From Fallopia convolvulus (Eukaryota > Streptophyta > Magnoliopsida > Caryophyllales > Polygonaceae), in contig OZ024735.1 of the NCBI GenBank assembly GCA_964016875.1, positions 1,914,469 to 1,978,468 of the forward strand: DNA of 64,000 nucleotides. The letters are read 5' to 3'. Made by a program: the position numbers and the translations under genes. Under the pieces are notes generated by a model that saw only the letters and a program-made list of their open reading frames with translations, did no database searches and was not told the DNA's origin. Positions 47,886-59,039 of this stretch are shown here, piece after piece; within the stretch, counting starts at the first letter, position 1; each line of letters starts with the position of its first letter.

Positions 47886-49739
47886 TGTAACAACCGCAAT
47901 TTCCGTTAAAAGAGTAAAATTCATTTTCATAATATTTAATTATTCATTAAAAAGTATTGCATATGTGAATAAAAAGTATTTTGATAAAGTATTAAGCACA
48001 TGCATGACAATCCTAGAATTTTCTATAGTTTTATATTTAAGTAAATCATGATTTTTGGGAATTTTGATTATAAAGATAATTTTTAATAATGTAGTCTTAC
48101 TTAAAATATTGTTGCATGCAAACCATATATATATAGTTATTTTAAATATATATATTTTGCATGAGTTTTAAAGAGGTTTTCATTTGCATAATTAAAGCCT
48201 TGCATTTCTTTTCTTAAAATAAGTATTTTTAAGTTATAAAATTCTTACAAAGTAGCACCTTGAAAATAATAATAAAAGAATTATTATTTTGGCTTTTTCC
48301 TATCTAAATTATTAAACTTAATAATTTAGATTATCTTGCCTTCTCTTAGACGTGGAAAATAAGATAAAGGTTGAACTAAATTAAAATAAGGATTTTAATA
48401 CATGTGTTCGTCGTTCATTCGGTTAACTAGGTCAAAGTTTTCGAGCTTCGCTAACACTTCCAAATTCCAAGTTCGTAGAATCCCGAAGGAAATTTCAAGA
48501 CAAGTGGATATTCTACTTAAACCTTTCGATAAATACGATTCCGTTAACTTTCTCGATGTTGGGAACAACTTGTTTGAAAATAAACGGACCTAGAAAATAT
48601 CGATTGTTAGAAAATAACGGCCCTTTGTTAGTATTACTACTATTATTATTGTTAGTAGATATATTGCTAGGCTTGTTTTCTGTGGCCTCAGCTTGTTTAA
48701 AATCTCTTTTTGAGGTTCGTTATGAATTTCGTAAATATCTTAATAAGGGGTGAGGGCTCGGCCCGAACACCTCTATATAATATGTCGAGTGGTACGACTT
48801 TACGCCCTCTCCTTCTCCGACTTAAGGATCATGATTTATGTCTGCTCCTACTCTGGAGGGATGTCTACACCCTAGCTAGGTGTCGGAACTTCGTTCCCCG
48901 TAAGTGGACTCGGCTCTTTCATAGCCTCCACACCATTTAAAAGTCATTAACGTTAAAGTAAAGTTTTGATACGTAATAAAGATAAGTGCTCATGCACATT
49001 AAAAGACATCAAACCCGGACCGGTCTTAAATGATCGATCCGGCTCTCGGTCCGATAAGGGCGCGAGAGGTTTTCTAGAAACTTGTATGTAATTAACGTTC
49101 CCAATATTTATTCTATTCTAAGACGTTCTACAATCTCGTAGTCCGTTCTCTCGGTTTACAGTTATCTCATCTCGAGATTTACAAAATTATGTTCTTCAAA
49201 GCTCCATGTAAAGTTTACGTATCTCAAAACACATCTCGAATACCTCTTTATTAATTTCGTACGTTATCCAACTACCTTAAGAATGTCCATTCTCGCTTGC
49301 TTAGTCACTTTAGACTAGTTCTGTTCTTCCACATTTCTGCCTGGCATTTATCTCCCTTCGCGCCAAATGCCAAACTCTAGGAAACCTTCATCGAAGGCAT
49401 AAAGACGAAGATCAATCAAGTTGAAGGAAGTAAGGTCGGATTCTCTCAAGGATTGTTTTTGTTCATTTTCAGGTTGCGCTACGTTTATGCAAGCAATGTT
49501 ATTTAAATTCCGCTGCCCAACAACCCTTAAGTTTTAAGTTTTTATTAAACTAAGTCAAGGTATGTAATGGATACTTTTCAAAGTCTCATACTTGAACAAC
49601 TTTATTATACGTAATAACTTTGAATTTCTGCATCTTTTATTTAACTTAAATACCTTATAAAAAGCCTTGGGTGAGTTTGGATGGTAAAATACGAGGTCAC
49701 TGGCGGTAACACCTATCGTTGCAAAATAGGGGTGTTACA
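47886..49739. mobile_element. Solo LTR, 1.85 kb
   Basis: It begins TGTAACAACCGC and ends AGGGGTGTTACA, with TAAAT directly before (47881-47885) and after (49740-49744). TG...CA ends with a 7-base inverted match plus the perfect 5-bp duplication define a complete LTR without an internal region. Its 3' two thirds are homologous to 53850-55198. The length points to Ty3/gypsy rather than copia, but no coding confirms it. Confidence 0.8.
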
Positions 49740-49910
49740 TAAATTGACACAAGAAAGGACTTTGGAAAAGATTGGTGGGGCAAGACGGGCCTATCGGTAC
49801 GTAATTTCATCCCAACATTTAATATTTAGAATATTTATTTTTATTTATATGTTATTATTGTATCGAATTATCATATATGTATGTTGATGTTTGTGGTTGA
49901 ATATATTTTT

Positions 49911-50792
49911 GGGTGAATTTCACAAAACCACCCGTGAAATGGGTTTGTGCACAAAATCAACCATAAAAATTGAAATTTCGGCAACCACCCTTAAAAAAAT
50001 TTCATTTGCAAAAAACCACACGTAAAAATTGAAATTTCAGCAAACCACCCGTAAAAATTTTCCGTTTACAAAAAACCACCCGTAAAAATATTTTGTTTGC
50101 AAAAGACCACCCTAATCAACAATTCTGTTAAATTTTTCGTTACAAATATAGAATTTCATTATTTTTACTACTAAAATACCAATTTCTATTATTCAAACAC
50201 CAAACCCCAAAACTCCATATTCTAAATTTGTGAATGTTTTCGAACTTGGATCTTAAGAATGAGATACCCGTCAATCCATAATATCATTACATTTACCGTT
50301 AGATACTAAGAAAGTTACAAAAATACTCTTATTTGATTAATACCATCAAAACAAAAACTCAAAATTTATTTTCCGCATGAAAAAGAATGAGAAGGACAAA
50401 TGAACTTCAATCAATTCAAATTCTCCGATCTAGGGAGATGAATTAGTTTTTCGTGTTTGGGCTTTGGTTGAAAGAATCGGAGGTGTTGATATCTCGTTCT
50501 TCAAATCCAAATAAGAAAACATTCACAAATCCAAATTCAAAATCTACGGTTTGGGTTTGTGTGTTTAAATGGTAAAATTGGTGTTTTAGTAGAGGAAATA
50601 ATAAAATTTTGTTTTCTAACGGAAAATTTAACGATATTATTGACTTGAGTGGTCTTTTGCAAACGAAATATTTTTATGGGTGGTTTTTTTGGCAAACGGA
50701 ATATTTTTACGAGTGGTTTACTGGAATTTCAATTTTTACGGGTGGTTTTGTGCACAAACCCATATTTCGCGGGGGTTTTGTGAAATTCACCC
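49911..50792. mobile_element. MULE-derived non-autonomous element with long inverted repeats
   Basis: The ends GGGTGAATTTCACAAAACCA and its mirror are flanked by TATATTTTT on both sides (49902-49910 and 50793-50801), a perfect 9-bp duplication. Each arm is about 230 bases and is built of three to four subrepeats of about 45 bases with CAAACCACCCGTAAAAAT. The centre (about 50165-50600) has no coding. Confidence 0.9.
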
Positions 50793-52014
50793 TATATTTT
50801 TTAGTTTTAGTTCCGAATATGGAGTAGTTTAGTTTGATAAGTAAAATTCGAAACCATAAACTCGATCTTCGAAAATCGTGTTTTGAATATAGGGCAAATT
50901 TATGAAATTAGATTAGCAACAAATTAATATTCATATTTCGGAAAATTGAATTACGAAATATGAAAATTCAAATTCAAATTTGAAAATCAAAGTTGATTTA
51001 TGATTTTCGAAAATTCATTATGTACATTTTATTATGAATATTTATTATCAAATTAATATCCAAGCTTTTTATAATATAATATTTATTATCAATTATTTTT
51101 TTCTCTAATTAAAAGGGAGAATTTCTAAATATCAAATTAACTTCTATTATTTTCTTTTGAAAGAGATTATCAAGAAAATTAAAATAGATAAAAATTCAAT
51201 AAAATAACTTGAGGGGCATAGATTAATAAAGTGAGGTAATTTAATAAGAAGAGCACTAGACAAAAATAAGGTCTTTTAGAAATTGAATTTATTCCATAAA
51301 ATAAATTACACAAAGGCCTAAAAATACAATTTACAAACTTTGTAAAAAGAATGCAAGAGCCGGGATTTGAACCCGAGATCTCTTGCAACTCATCCCACAC
51401 GCCCCCTCTCCATTCCGCTAGACCAAGTGAACTTTCTTGCCATTTCACCCCACTCTTTTAATTTTATATTAATTTTTAGTCTTCCTCTTCAAAGAAGTCA
51501 ACTTGATTTGACATGGGAGCTATGCATGCTTTCCACCTTCTCTTTGGCTTGCAAGACAACCTTGTTGCATCATCATCTCATCACCATCAAACAAACACAC
51601 ATATGACCAATAGGTGATCATCCTCTTCTTCTCCATTGGCTCATCTCCATTGCCATGGATCACTCATTTGCTCTCCTTTGCCTATTTAAAGGAGCTCCCA
51701 CCTCCTTCAAACTCACACCATTCTTCCATCCTCCTCTCTACTAGCAAACTCTCTCATTTTTGGTCCTAAAAATCAGCCCCAAACAAAGCTTGTTCCACCA
51801 TCAAAAACACCATCAAAATCCCTCTTCTTTCCCTTGGAGCCCCCGCCGGACCACCCTTGGAGCCCGACCAGACCACCAGCCCGCCGTCGTGAACCGTCGG
51901 TGCCGCCGAGCCTTGTCGCCGTCCCGTCCTGGTTGCGCCGCCTCCATCACCGTCGGTCCCTTCCTTGCTCTCCTTCCTTTGTATTCCACAATACAAGAAG
52001 CAAATAGCGTATAA
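50793..52014. other. Intergenic with pol III-like boxes and a TATA region
   Basis: No gene is supported. The - strand has a tRNA-like A and B box at 51363-51425. At 51690 the + strand has CTATTTAAAGGAG followed by a pyrimidine-rich leader, which looks like a promoter, possibly of the LTR remnant that ends at 55198. Confidence 0.35.
51355..51432 (-). repeat. tRNA-like pol III promoter (possible SINE head)
   Basis: On the - strand an A box TGGTCTAGCGG (51425-51415) and a B box GGTTCAAATCC (51373-51363) have tRNA-like spacing. GCAAGAG and CTCTTGC pair around the B box. There is no full cloverleaf, so a tRNA-derived SINE fragment is more likely than a tRNA. Confidence 0.4.
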
Positions 52015-52369
52015 AATTTAATCCCTTTTTATTTTATTCAATTAAATCATGTTGTAGTAAAATAAATTGTTAGTAGATTGAAACAATGCAAATATGGGTT
52101 AACCTACAATATTTTATTTAATAAAAATAATAGTTGAAAGCTTGTTAGTTGAGAGGAGGAGGTAAATCAATTAAAAATAAAGTATTTTGGATAATCTACT
52201 ATTTTTATAAATTGCAAGACATGATTATTTTAAATAGGTTTTAAGAAGCTCTTATAAAAGTATTGTTATAAAATTACTAGCATATGAAGATAATTGTTAA
52301 TATGAAAAATACCATCTTTATAAAAGAAATAAGACTTCTAGAAGATATAAAGTGATGCATGTCTTAAAC

Positions 52370-53130
52370 TATAGATGATATCATATTATATGAATGTAGT
52401 CATAATAATGATGGGCATATTAAATAAACTCATTATTTGTTAAAATATAAAGTTAGCATATCTTTAAGTGTGAAAACTACTACAAGATATAAACTTTTAT
52501 TATTATATGATAAATGTGACTATAAAGTGAACTAGGTTATTACATGATATTAGTTATATTATATGATAATGATGTTAGAATATCTAAGACATAGTATAAT
52601 AATAAAATGGTAGAGAACCCTTATAAAAATATTATTATTACAAAGATTGTAGTCATGGAGTATAGTTGACATTAGATATTGATTGTTATAAAAGAATAAT
52701 ATTGATAATAGTTATATTACTAAAGTCATCATTTAAGAAAAAATAATAGTATAATATAACCCTAAGTGTAAAGCTACTACAAAATAGGAACTTTATTAGT
52801 ATGTTTATATAATAGTGAATATAAAGTAAACTAGGTTGGTTTATGATATTAGTTATAATAAGATTATGAAGATGCTAGAATACTTACGACACACTATAAT
52901 AATAAAATTGTAAAGAGATGTTACAAAAGTATAATTGTTTCAAAAATAGTAGTCATGAACTATAGTTTTACTTTAGATATTGATTTTTATGGAAGAATAA
53001 CATTATTAATAATTATGTTATTAAAGTCACCATAGGAGAAGAATATTAATTTGTTAATCACTAAAGTGTAGAGAATTATTACAAAACATAAGTCTAGGTT
53101 AAATATAGGAAGTATGATCTTATAATGACT
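52370..53130 (+). repeat. Tandem array with a 298-300 base period
   Basis: AAGTGTGAAAACTACTACAA at 52466 recurs as AAGTGTAAAGCTACTACAA at 52764 and AAGTGTAGAGAATTATTACA at 53064. CTAGGTT, TAGTCATG and ATAATAATAAAAT recur with the same spacing. Roughly two and a half diverged, AT-rich units are present. Confidence 0.7.
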
Positions 53131-53849
53131 TTATGATATTATATAGTCATGAGGATTACTTGCATGGAAAGAAATCATTTAGATATAGAAAAGATATTAT
53201 TTTATAACCTAAGATATTATAATAATAGACTATAAGTATGAAGTAGATATTTATAAGCCATGATCATATATTATCAACTATGAGCATAGATATTTTATAA
53301 GCCATAGAATATGAAAAGAATTATGGGAATAAAATAAATAAAAATAATTGAATATATGTTAAATGTAGGAAGTTACCTATTAAAGAAAAATAGAAAGTCC
53401 TATTTATGGAAATTTTCAAGAAAAGTAGATTATAAGTTTATGAGCCTTATTTTAGGTGAACTATAGAATTAAATAAAAGTCTACTAAAGGTATATTATTA
53501 ATAAAATATTCTTGGGGAGGTATATATCGCTTCAAAATCCTTAAGGAATTTAAAAGTTGTATTTTTAAACTAAAACTAGCACATAGACAGGTTAAAGTGA
53601 ATTTCTTATAATTCAAGGAAAACTTATAGTTTATAAGAAAAATACTTCTAGGCAAAGTATAGTATTTGATGAAATTTTACTTGCTTACTTATATTAAAGA
53701 AATAGAGAATAAAGTTAAAAGAGATTATTTTAAGTATGGGTTTATGGAATAATAAGGATATTACAAAACCAAAATAATAATGAAGGAACATTATTATTTT
53801 AAATCATCTTCTAAATTATTACCATAATAATTTAGATTTCCGCTTCTCT

Positions 53850-55198
53850 TATAAAAGTATTATAAGAGAAAATCCAAGTTAAGAGGAATCCATATTTATA
53901 AGCCGTTCGTAAATCCCGTGTCTTTAGGTAGGGATCCGCGTTCGAAGTTGCAAACCGCATCATCCGTCAAGAATCAATAGTATACGTTGTAAGCCAAGGC
54001 AAGTGGAATTTCCCCTTGTGACCTTTTACTTTTCGCCTCCGTGAAAATTCTCGTTGTGGGAACAACTTGTATGCCTAAATGAAAATGAACCTAGGAAATA
54101 TCGATTGCTAGAAATAACGACTATTGTTAGCATAGTATACTTTATATTACTTTGATAGGATTACTTATGCTAGTGTGGTTGTTATCTTGTTTGTTTACGA
54201 TCTCGCTCAGCGATCAATGTCGAACGAACTAGTGAGGGGCGTGGAATAGCCGACGCCTCTTTATAACCTTACTAAGTCGTACGTCCATACGACTTTCGGG
54301 ATCATGATCTCCATCCGCTCCGATTGCAAGGAGGGATTGTGCGCACTCTAGCTAAGTGCCGGGGAATTGAAGTTCTCCCTCGGGTGGCTCGGATTATCCG
54401 TGTCCCACCACTCTCTATTAAAAATCATTAACAAAGTCGAATATCTTTCGTCACTATATAAGATAAGTGCTAATGCACATTTAAGATACCAAAACCGGAC
54501 CGGTATCAAATGATCGATCCGGCTCTCGGTCCGCTCAGGGCGCGAGAGGTTTTTACTTGTATGAATTAATAAACGTTCCCAACACACTTCCAAAATCCTA
54601 AAGAAGTCTACAATCTAGTAGCTCTTCTATCGCTTATCGAGTTATCTTCATCTAAAGATATACTCTCCTTTGAACCACAAAAGCTCCACATAAACAAGTC
54701 CTATCGTATAGCCCATCGTAAACACAACCTTATTATCTCTTTCGACAATAATTGAAAATTTCCGAAATACCCTCGGGAATTTCCATTCCCGCTTGCTTAG
54801 TCTCTTAGACTAATTCTTCTTTTCCGCATGTTTGGCTGGCATTCTATCGCCCCTAGCAAATTATGTCAGAATCTAGGAACCCCAACAAAGCGTGAAGTGA
54901 AGACGAAGGAAGAACAAGGATTTCAAGATATACCTTTCTATCATTTTGCTTTAGTTTCATTATGTTTCAAAGACTAGTAGGTTTTGCGTTTCAATTCCGA
55001 ACAAATTTATATTTGAAAACAATGTAAGATGTTTTGTAAGAACCAAGTCTCCCTCGGGAGCACCTTTTCTCATTATGTATTATGTTTTATTCCGCATTTT
55101 AATTGTTCTATATCATTCTAAAAGCCTTGGTGACTTTGGACGGTAATGTCTGAGGTCACTGGCGGTAACACCCAATGTTGTAAAATAGGGGTGTTACA
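53850..55198 (+). mobile_element. LTR remnant related to the solo LTR at 47886
   Basis: In the same order as 48370-49739 it has GTGGGAACAACTTG, GAAATATCGATTG, AACCGGACCGGT, AATGATCGATCCGGCTCTCG, GGGCGCGAGAGG, AACGTTCCCAA, GAGGTCACTGGCGGTAACAC and the end AATAGGGGTGTTACA. The 5' start is not found, and no matching 5-bp duplication could be placed. Confidence 0.65.
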
Positions 55199-55768
55199 AA
55201 TTGCATGTTTAAAATATCGAATATTGATTTTTGAATTTCAAAAATCAAGATGCGTGATTTAGACTATATATTAATCACGAATACAAAACATATTCATATG
55301 GAAAAAATGTAAAAGGTATAAATGAAAAAGTTAATGATGAAATATAATGAAAGAAACTATTAATTTCGACAGGCATTTCACGAGAGTTGTGAGTCTTTTT
55401 CTACTCCCGTCTCCATGCCGCCTCCTCGGTCGGAAAAGCAGAAGATAAGACATGCGAAGTCACGAGGCATCTTAGTGGAGTAGCATGCTCAGGTCTAGCC
55501 TCATCAGAAGAAGACTAGGACGGGACTCGGTGCAGATACGTTGATTTCAGAGCTCCAATGCAAGGATGCAGATCAGCCTATTGTATATATAGAGAAATGT
55601 CATAATATAGGGTCATCCACTCCTATGGACGTCGATATGACCCCACAGATAAATGAGATTCCATGGATTGTGACACATCATCTCCCCTTCTGTCAAGGTC
55701 CCTTGAGTGACAACAACACATATTTCACGCTTCACAACCTAATTCAAATATAAAATACTATTAACTAA
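55199..55768. other. Intergenic, unrecognised open frame
   Basis: A 70-codon frame at 55541-55753 continues from open sequence near 55440. No domain is recognised; it may be a decayed transposon ORF. Confidence 0.3.
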
Positions 55769-56360
55769 CAGGCCCGACTCTGGCAGGTGCAAGCTATGCA
55801 CCTGTACAAGGCCTCAAAATTTTAATGGGTCTCATTTTTTTTGGTCTTTATGGCCCAATTGTATAAATTTCTGATTTCGTTTCTCTGTCCAAATACATTT
55901 TGTTAGTATTAATTAGCAGAGAGTGCAAACTGGGGCCCTTACCGTTTATTGTGGAGTATTAAATTGGTGGGCCTCAGCATTGGTGTTGGTTAATATGAAT
56001 AATTTATATTTATTTCTATAATTATACACACTCATGTGTTAGAGTGTTGCTCCTTATAATTTTTAAACGTATAAGAGTTTATCTGTACATTAGTTTTTTC
56101 ATTCAAAGCATCATCTCAAACATTTTACTTTCATGTGTTTATAAACGCTTCAAAACCTTATTATTAATTAATTTTATCAAAACTCATAAATATTGTAAGA
56201 AATGTATAGATTTTTGTACATAATTTTTCATATCTATGATAAATATTGTAAAAAATGCATTAATTATAAACAATTTTAATTAATTTACCTTTAATTTTTT
56301 AATAATAATAATTAATATTAACTTTTGTGCAAGGCCTCCAAAATTGATTGGACGACCCTG
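55769..56360. mobile_element. hAT-type non-autonomous element
   Basis: The ends CAGGCCCGACTC and, reversed, CAGGGTCGTCCAA are flanked by TTAACTAA (55761-55768) and TTAACTAG (56361-56368), an 8-bp duplication with one difference. GTGCAAGGCCTCCAAAATT near both ends is typical of plant hAT relatives. It is 592 bases, with no coding. Confidence 0.8.
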
Positions 56361-57023
56361 TTAACTAGCATCCAGGTCAACGGATTAACTTCAGAGCACA
56401 CACCACTTGCAAGTTTTAAGTAACAAAAAATAATACAATCACTTGGACATTATGCATGTATTGACCAATTAACATGCTCATGTAACTATGAGTAAAACCA
56501 TCAAGTCATACTCATTTTCGGCCTAAGGTTCTCAAATATTAAGTGACAAGTCTTCTATCAAGAGTATGTTTGCCTGAAGGTCATTAAGCATGTGATTAAA
56601 TATGAAATGTTAGAGCATGTGCAACCAAGAGGAATCAACCTCCTCTTTGCACTCTCTTTCCTCAAAGAGGAGCTCCTCTTGGTTGTAAAAATTAAAAGGG
56701 GAATCCCCTTTCAAAGAAGAATGGAGTAACCCCCCTTCCATAGAGGAATGAATGCTTTGGCCCTTGTGTCCAAAGAGGAACATTCACTCATTCACAAGTT
56801 GACACATGTATCCAACTTTCAACTAACTTCATTTATTTCATTTCAACATATCATTAAATATATTTCCAACAAAATAATAATTAATGTTGATATTTAAAAA
56901 AAAAAAAATTAATCAATTTTTATAATTTTTTATTATCTATAAATAGAGTCTAATATTGTTTTTTATTTTTCACAAACTTGTCTTAGCTTTCCTTTCTCTC
57001 CTTCACTACTACTATTACCTTCT

Positions 57024-57230
57024 ATGGATAACCACAATAAAAATCCAAATAACTCAAACACCCAATACAATCCAAATACATTTAATTTGGATCAAGTTCA
57101 AGCCATGCTACAAATGTTTGGTAATCAACCAAGGCCAATTAATCCAAATTATTTCCAAACCTTTCCACAAATTCTTCCCAATCAATTTCAACAATCTTCC
57201 CAAAATTTAAGTAAACCAATCGATGTTTAA
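57024..57230 (+). pseudogene. ORF1-like N-terminus of a PIF/Harbinger element
   Basis: The 68-codon frame MDNHNKNPNNSNTQYNPN is Asn/Gln/Pro-rich. It resembles the low-complexity start of Myb-like ORF1 proteins that accompany PIF transposases in plants. It stops at TAA just where the tandem duplication begins, so only the leader of the protein remains. The assignment is by context and composition. Confidence 0.4.
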
Positions 57231-57940
57231 CGCTATTTTTAATTTGTGTTTTTTTGCACTTTATAATGCTGTTTGAAGTTATCTTAATGTTAATTAAGTT
57301 TATTTTTTTATTATTAATAATTAGTTTATATTATCTTAAATCAAAATTATTTAAGTAAATATAATTTATTCTTAATTCATTTGATTAACTAACTTTGTAA
57401 AAAATATTGAATGATATAAAATATGGAGTAAATATATATATTGAAGTAGGAGAGAGGAAGGGAAAGAGGATACCCTTTGTTGTGGGGGGAAATAGAGAAA
57501 GAGAAAGAGAAAGAGGAGAGGAAAAGTGAAAAGTGATGTGGATGATAGAGAAAATGAGGTGTCAAAATTTTAATATATATATATTTAAGTAAACCAATCG
57601 ATGTTTAACGCTATTTTTAATTTGTATTTTTTTGCACTTTATAATGCTCTTTGAAGTTATCTTAATGTTAATTAAGTTTATTTTTTTTATTATTAATAAT
57701 TAGTTTATATTATCTTAAATCTAAATTATTTAAGTAAATATAATTTATTCTTAATTCATTTGATTAACTAACTTTGTAAAAAATATTGAATGATATAAAA
57801 TATGGAGTAAATATATATATTGAAGTAGGAGAGAGGAAGGGAAAGAGGATACCCTTTGTTGTGGGGGGAAATAGAGAAAGAGAAAGAGGAAAGGAAAAGT
57901 GAAAAGTGATGTGGATGATAGAGAAAATGAGGTGTCAAAA
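57206..57940 (+). repeat. Tandem duplication of about 380 bases inside the Harbinger element
   Basis: TTTAAGTAAACCAATCGATG starts copies at about 57206 and 57582. Both run through GCACTTTATAATGCT, ATATGGAGTAAATATATA, the GA-rich AGGATACCC stretch and GAAAATGAGGTGTCAAAA with few differences. Confidence 0.9.
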
Positions 57941-58108
57941 GGAGAGAAGGAGAGAGAAAAATGAGAGAGGATTGTATATCCTCTTGGTTGCACATGCTCT
58001 TATATATATAAAATATTTTTGCTATGTCTGATTTCATTTCTTTGAGATCGATGACGATGCAGAGAGCAGCACATTGTGTTGCCTTTTATCTGAACTAAAG
58101 CAGTTGAA

Positions 58109-58405
58109 ATCATAAAACCAGCTAAACAACTTAGTCCATGAACTACTCCCTGGTTCAGAGTTCTGGGATGCTAATAGAATTGTCAAGGAAGGCAGATTGT
58201 TTTACATTGACATCAGAAATTCATCAATGACAGCTGAAAATTTCCTACCAGAGGTTTTGGAGGAGCTGTTGGGTATGTGTCGAAGTGGCTGTTTTGGTCT
58301 TTCAGGCCTGGGAGGTGATCTTTTTTACTTAAGACATGCCTTTCTTAATGAAGCATTGCTCAGATATGCAAAATATGAATTACTTCCATTTACTTGGTTT
58401 AAGGA
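58109..58405 (+). pseudogene. Exon of an unrecognised protein
   Basis: From an AG at about 58108 the frame reads LVHELLPGSEFWDANRIV, LFYIDIRNSSMTAENFLPEV, CFGLSGLGGDLFYLRHAFL and YAKYELLPFTWF, then meets a stop at 58470. Composition and uninterrupted coding for nearly 100 codons look like a real exon of a soluble host protein rather than a transposon. I do not recognise the family. It stands alone between two mobile elements, so it is either a captured or orphaned fragment, or one exon of a gene broken by the gypsy insertion at 58633. Confidence 0.4.
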
Positions 58406-58632
58406 TGTTTGTCAGAAACCTTATACTCCGTATTATTATTATTATATGGGTCTATATGCTTCTGCACTATAAAATCTGGAGATATTTGAGAACGGTAGAA
58501 ATGGAGACTCTACAAGGTATGTTCTTATATAATTATTGTCTATTGATATTGATAACCACTGCATTTTTATGTAAATCTAACACTCTACTGATTCTGAAGG
58601 GCTCTTTATGCTCATCTCAACCATTGTGTGAC

Positions 58633-58993
58633 TGATACGAGCCCGATGTGGATTCGTATCGAGCCCTTGTTGTTCAAGGGTTTGAGCGGAGTCCGATGTG
58701 GTCACCAACTCCCAAAAATGACAAAAGAGAGAACAATAGAAAATTAGGCCAAATTATATCTTGATTAATTTCTTAGGAGGACAAGATAAGAGTATATAAA
58801 GCTAAACCCTAACAGTTCAAAAAAGGCGTCCGGGAAAGAACCGTAAAGAAAACCCGAGAAGAGAGTAAAAACTCTAGTTTATAAAAATTACACTTTTAAT
58901 TAAAATATAAAAATAACAAATAATTAATCGTCCTATCGTCTTGGACGACGACGAATTCTAGATGGCCTCGTATTAGTAATCTGGGCCGTATCA
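58633..58993 (-). repeat. 3' LTR of the gypsy element
   Basis: The 361 bases have TGATAC...GTATCA ends. Over the 319 bases that can be compared with the other LTR I count 11 substitutions and one indel, about 96 percent identity. Confidence 0.9.
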
Positions 58994-59010
58994 TTCTCTC
59001 CCCTAATGAA
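58994..59010 (-). other. Polypurine tract
   Basis: On the - strand ATTAGGGGAGAGAA directly precedes TGATACGG of the 3' LTR, the normal place and composition for the plus-strand primer. Confidence 0.75.
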
Positions 59011-59039
59011 ATTCGGCTTGTCCTCAAGCCGTAAATCTG

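Larger units (their letters stand above)
56613..57999 (+). mobile_element. PIF/Harbinger-type element, internally rearranged
   Basis: The ends GAGCATGTGCAACCAAGAGG and CCTCTTGGTTGCACATGCTC are perfect inverted copies with TTA on both sides (56610-56612, 58000-58002), as in PIF/Harbinger and Tourist. The 1387 bases include the start of an ORF1-like frame and an internal tandem duplication, but no transposase. Confidence 0.9.

Noticed and set aside
51766..52014. Overlapping Pro/Ser/Arg-rich frames on both strands
   Set aside because: GC-rich low-complexity leader following a TATA-like box, most likely untranslated LTR sequence.
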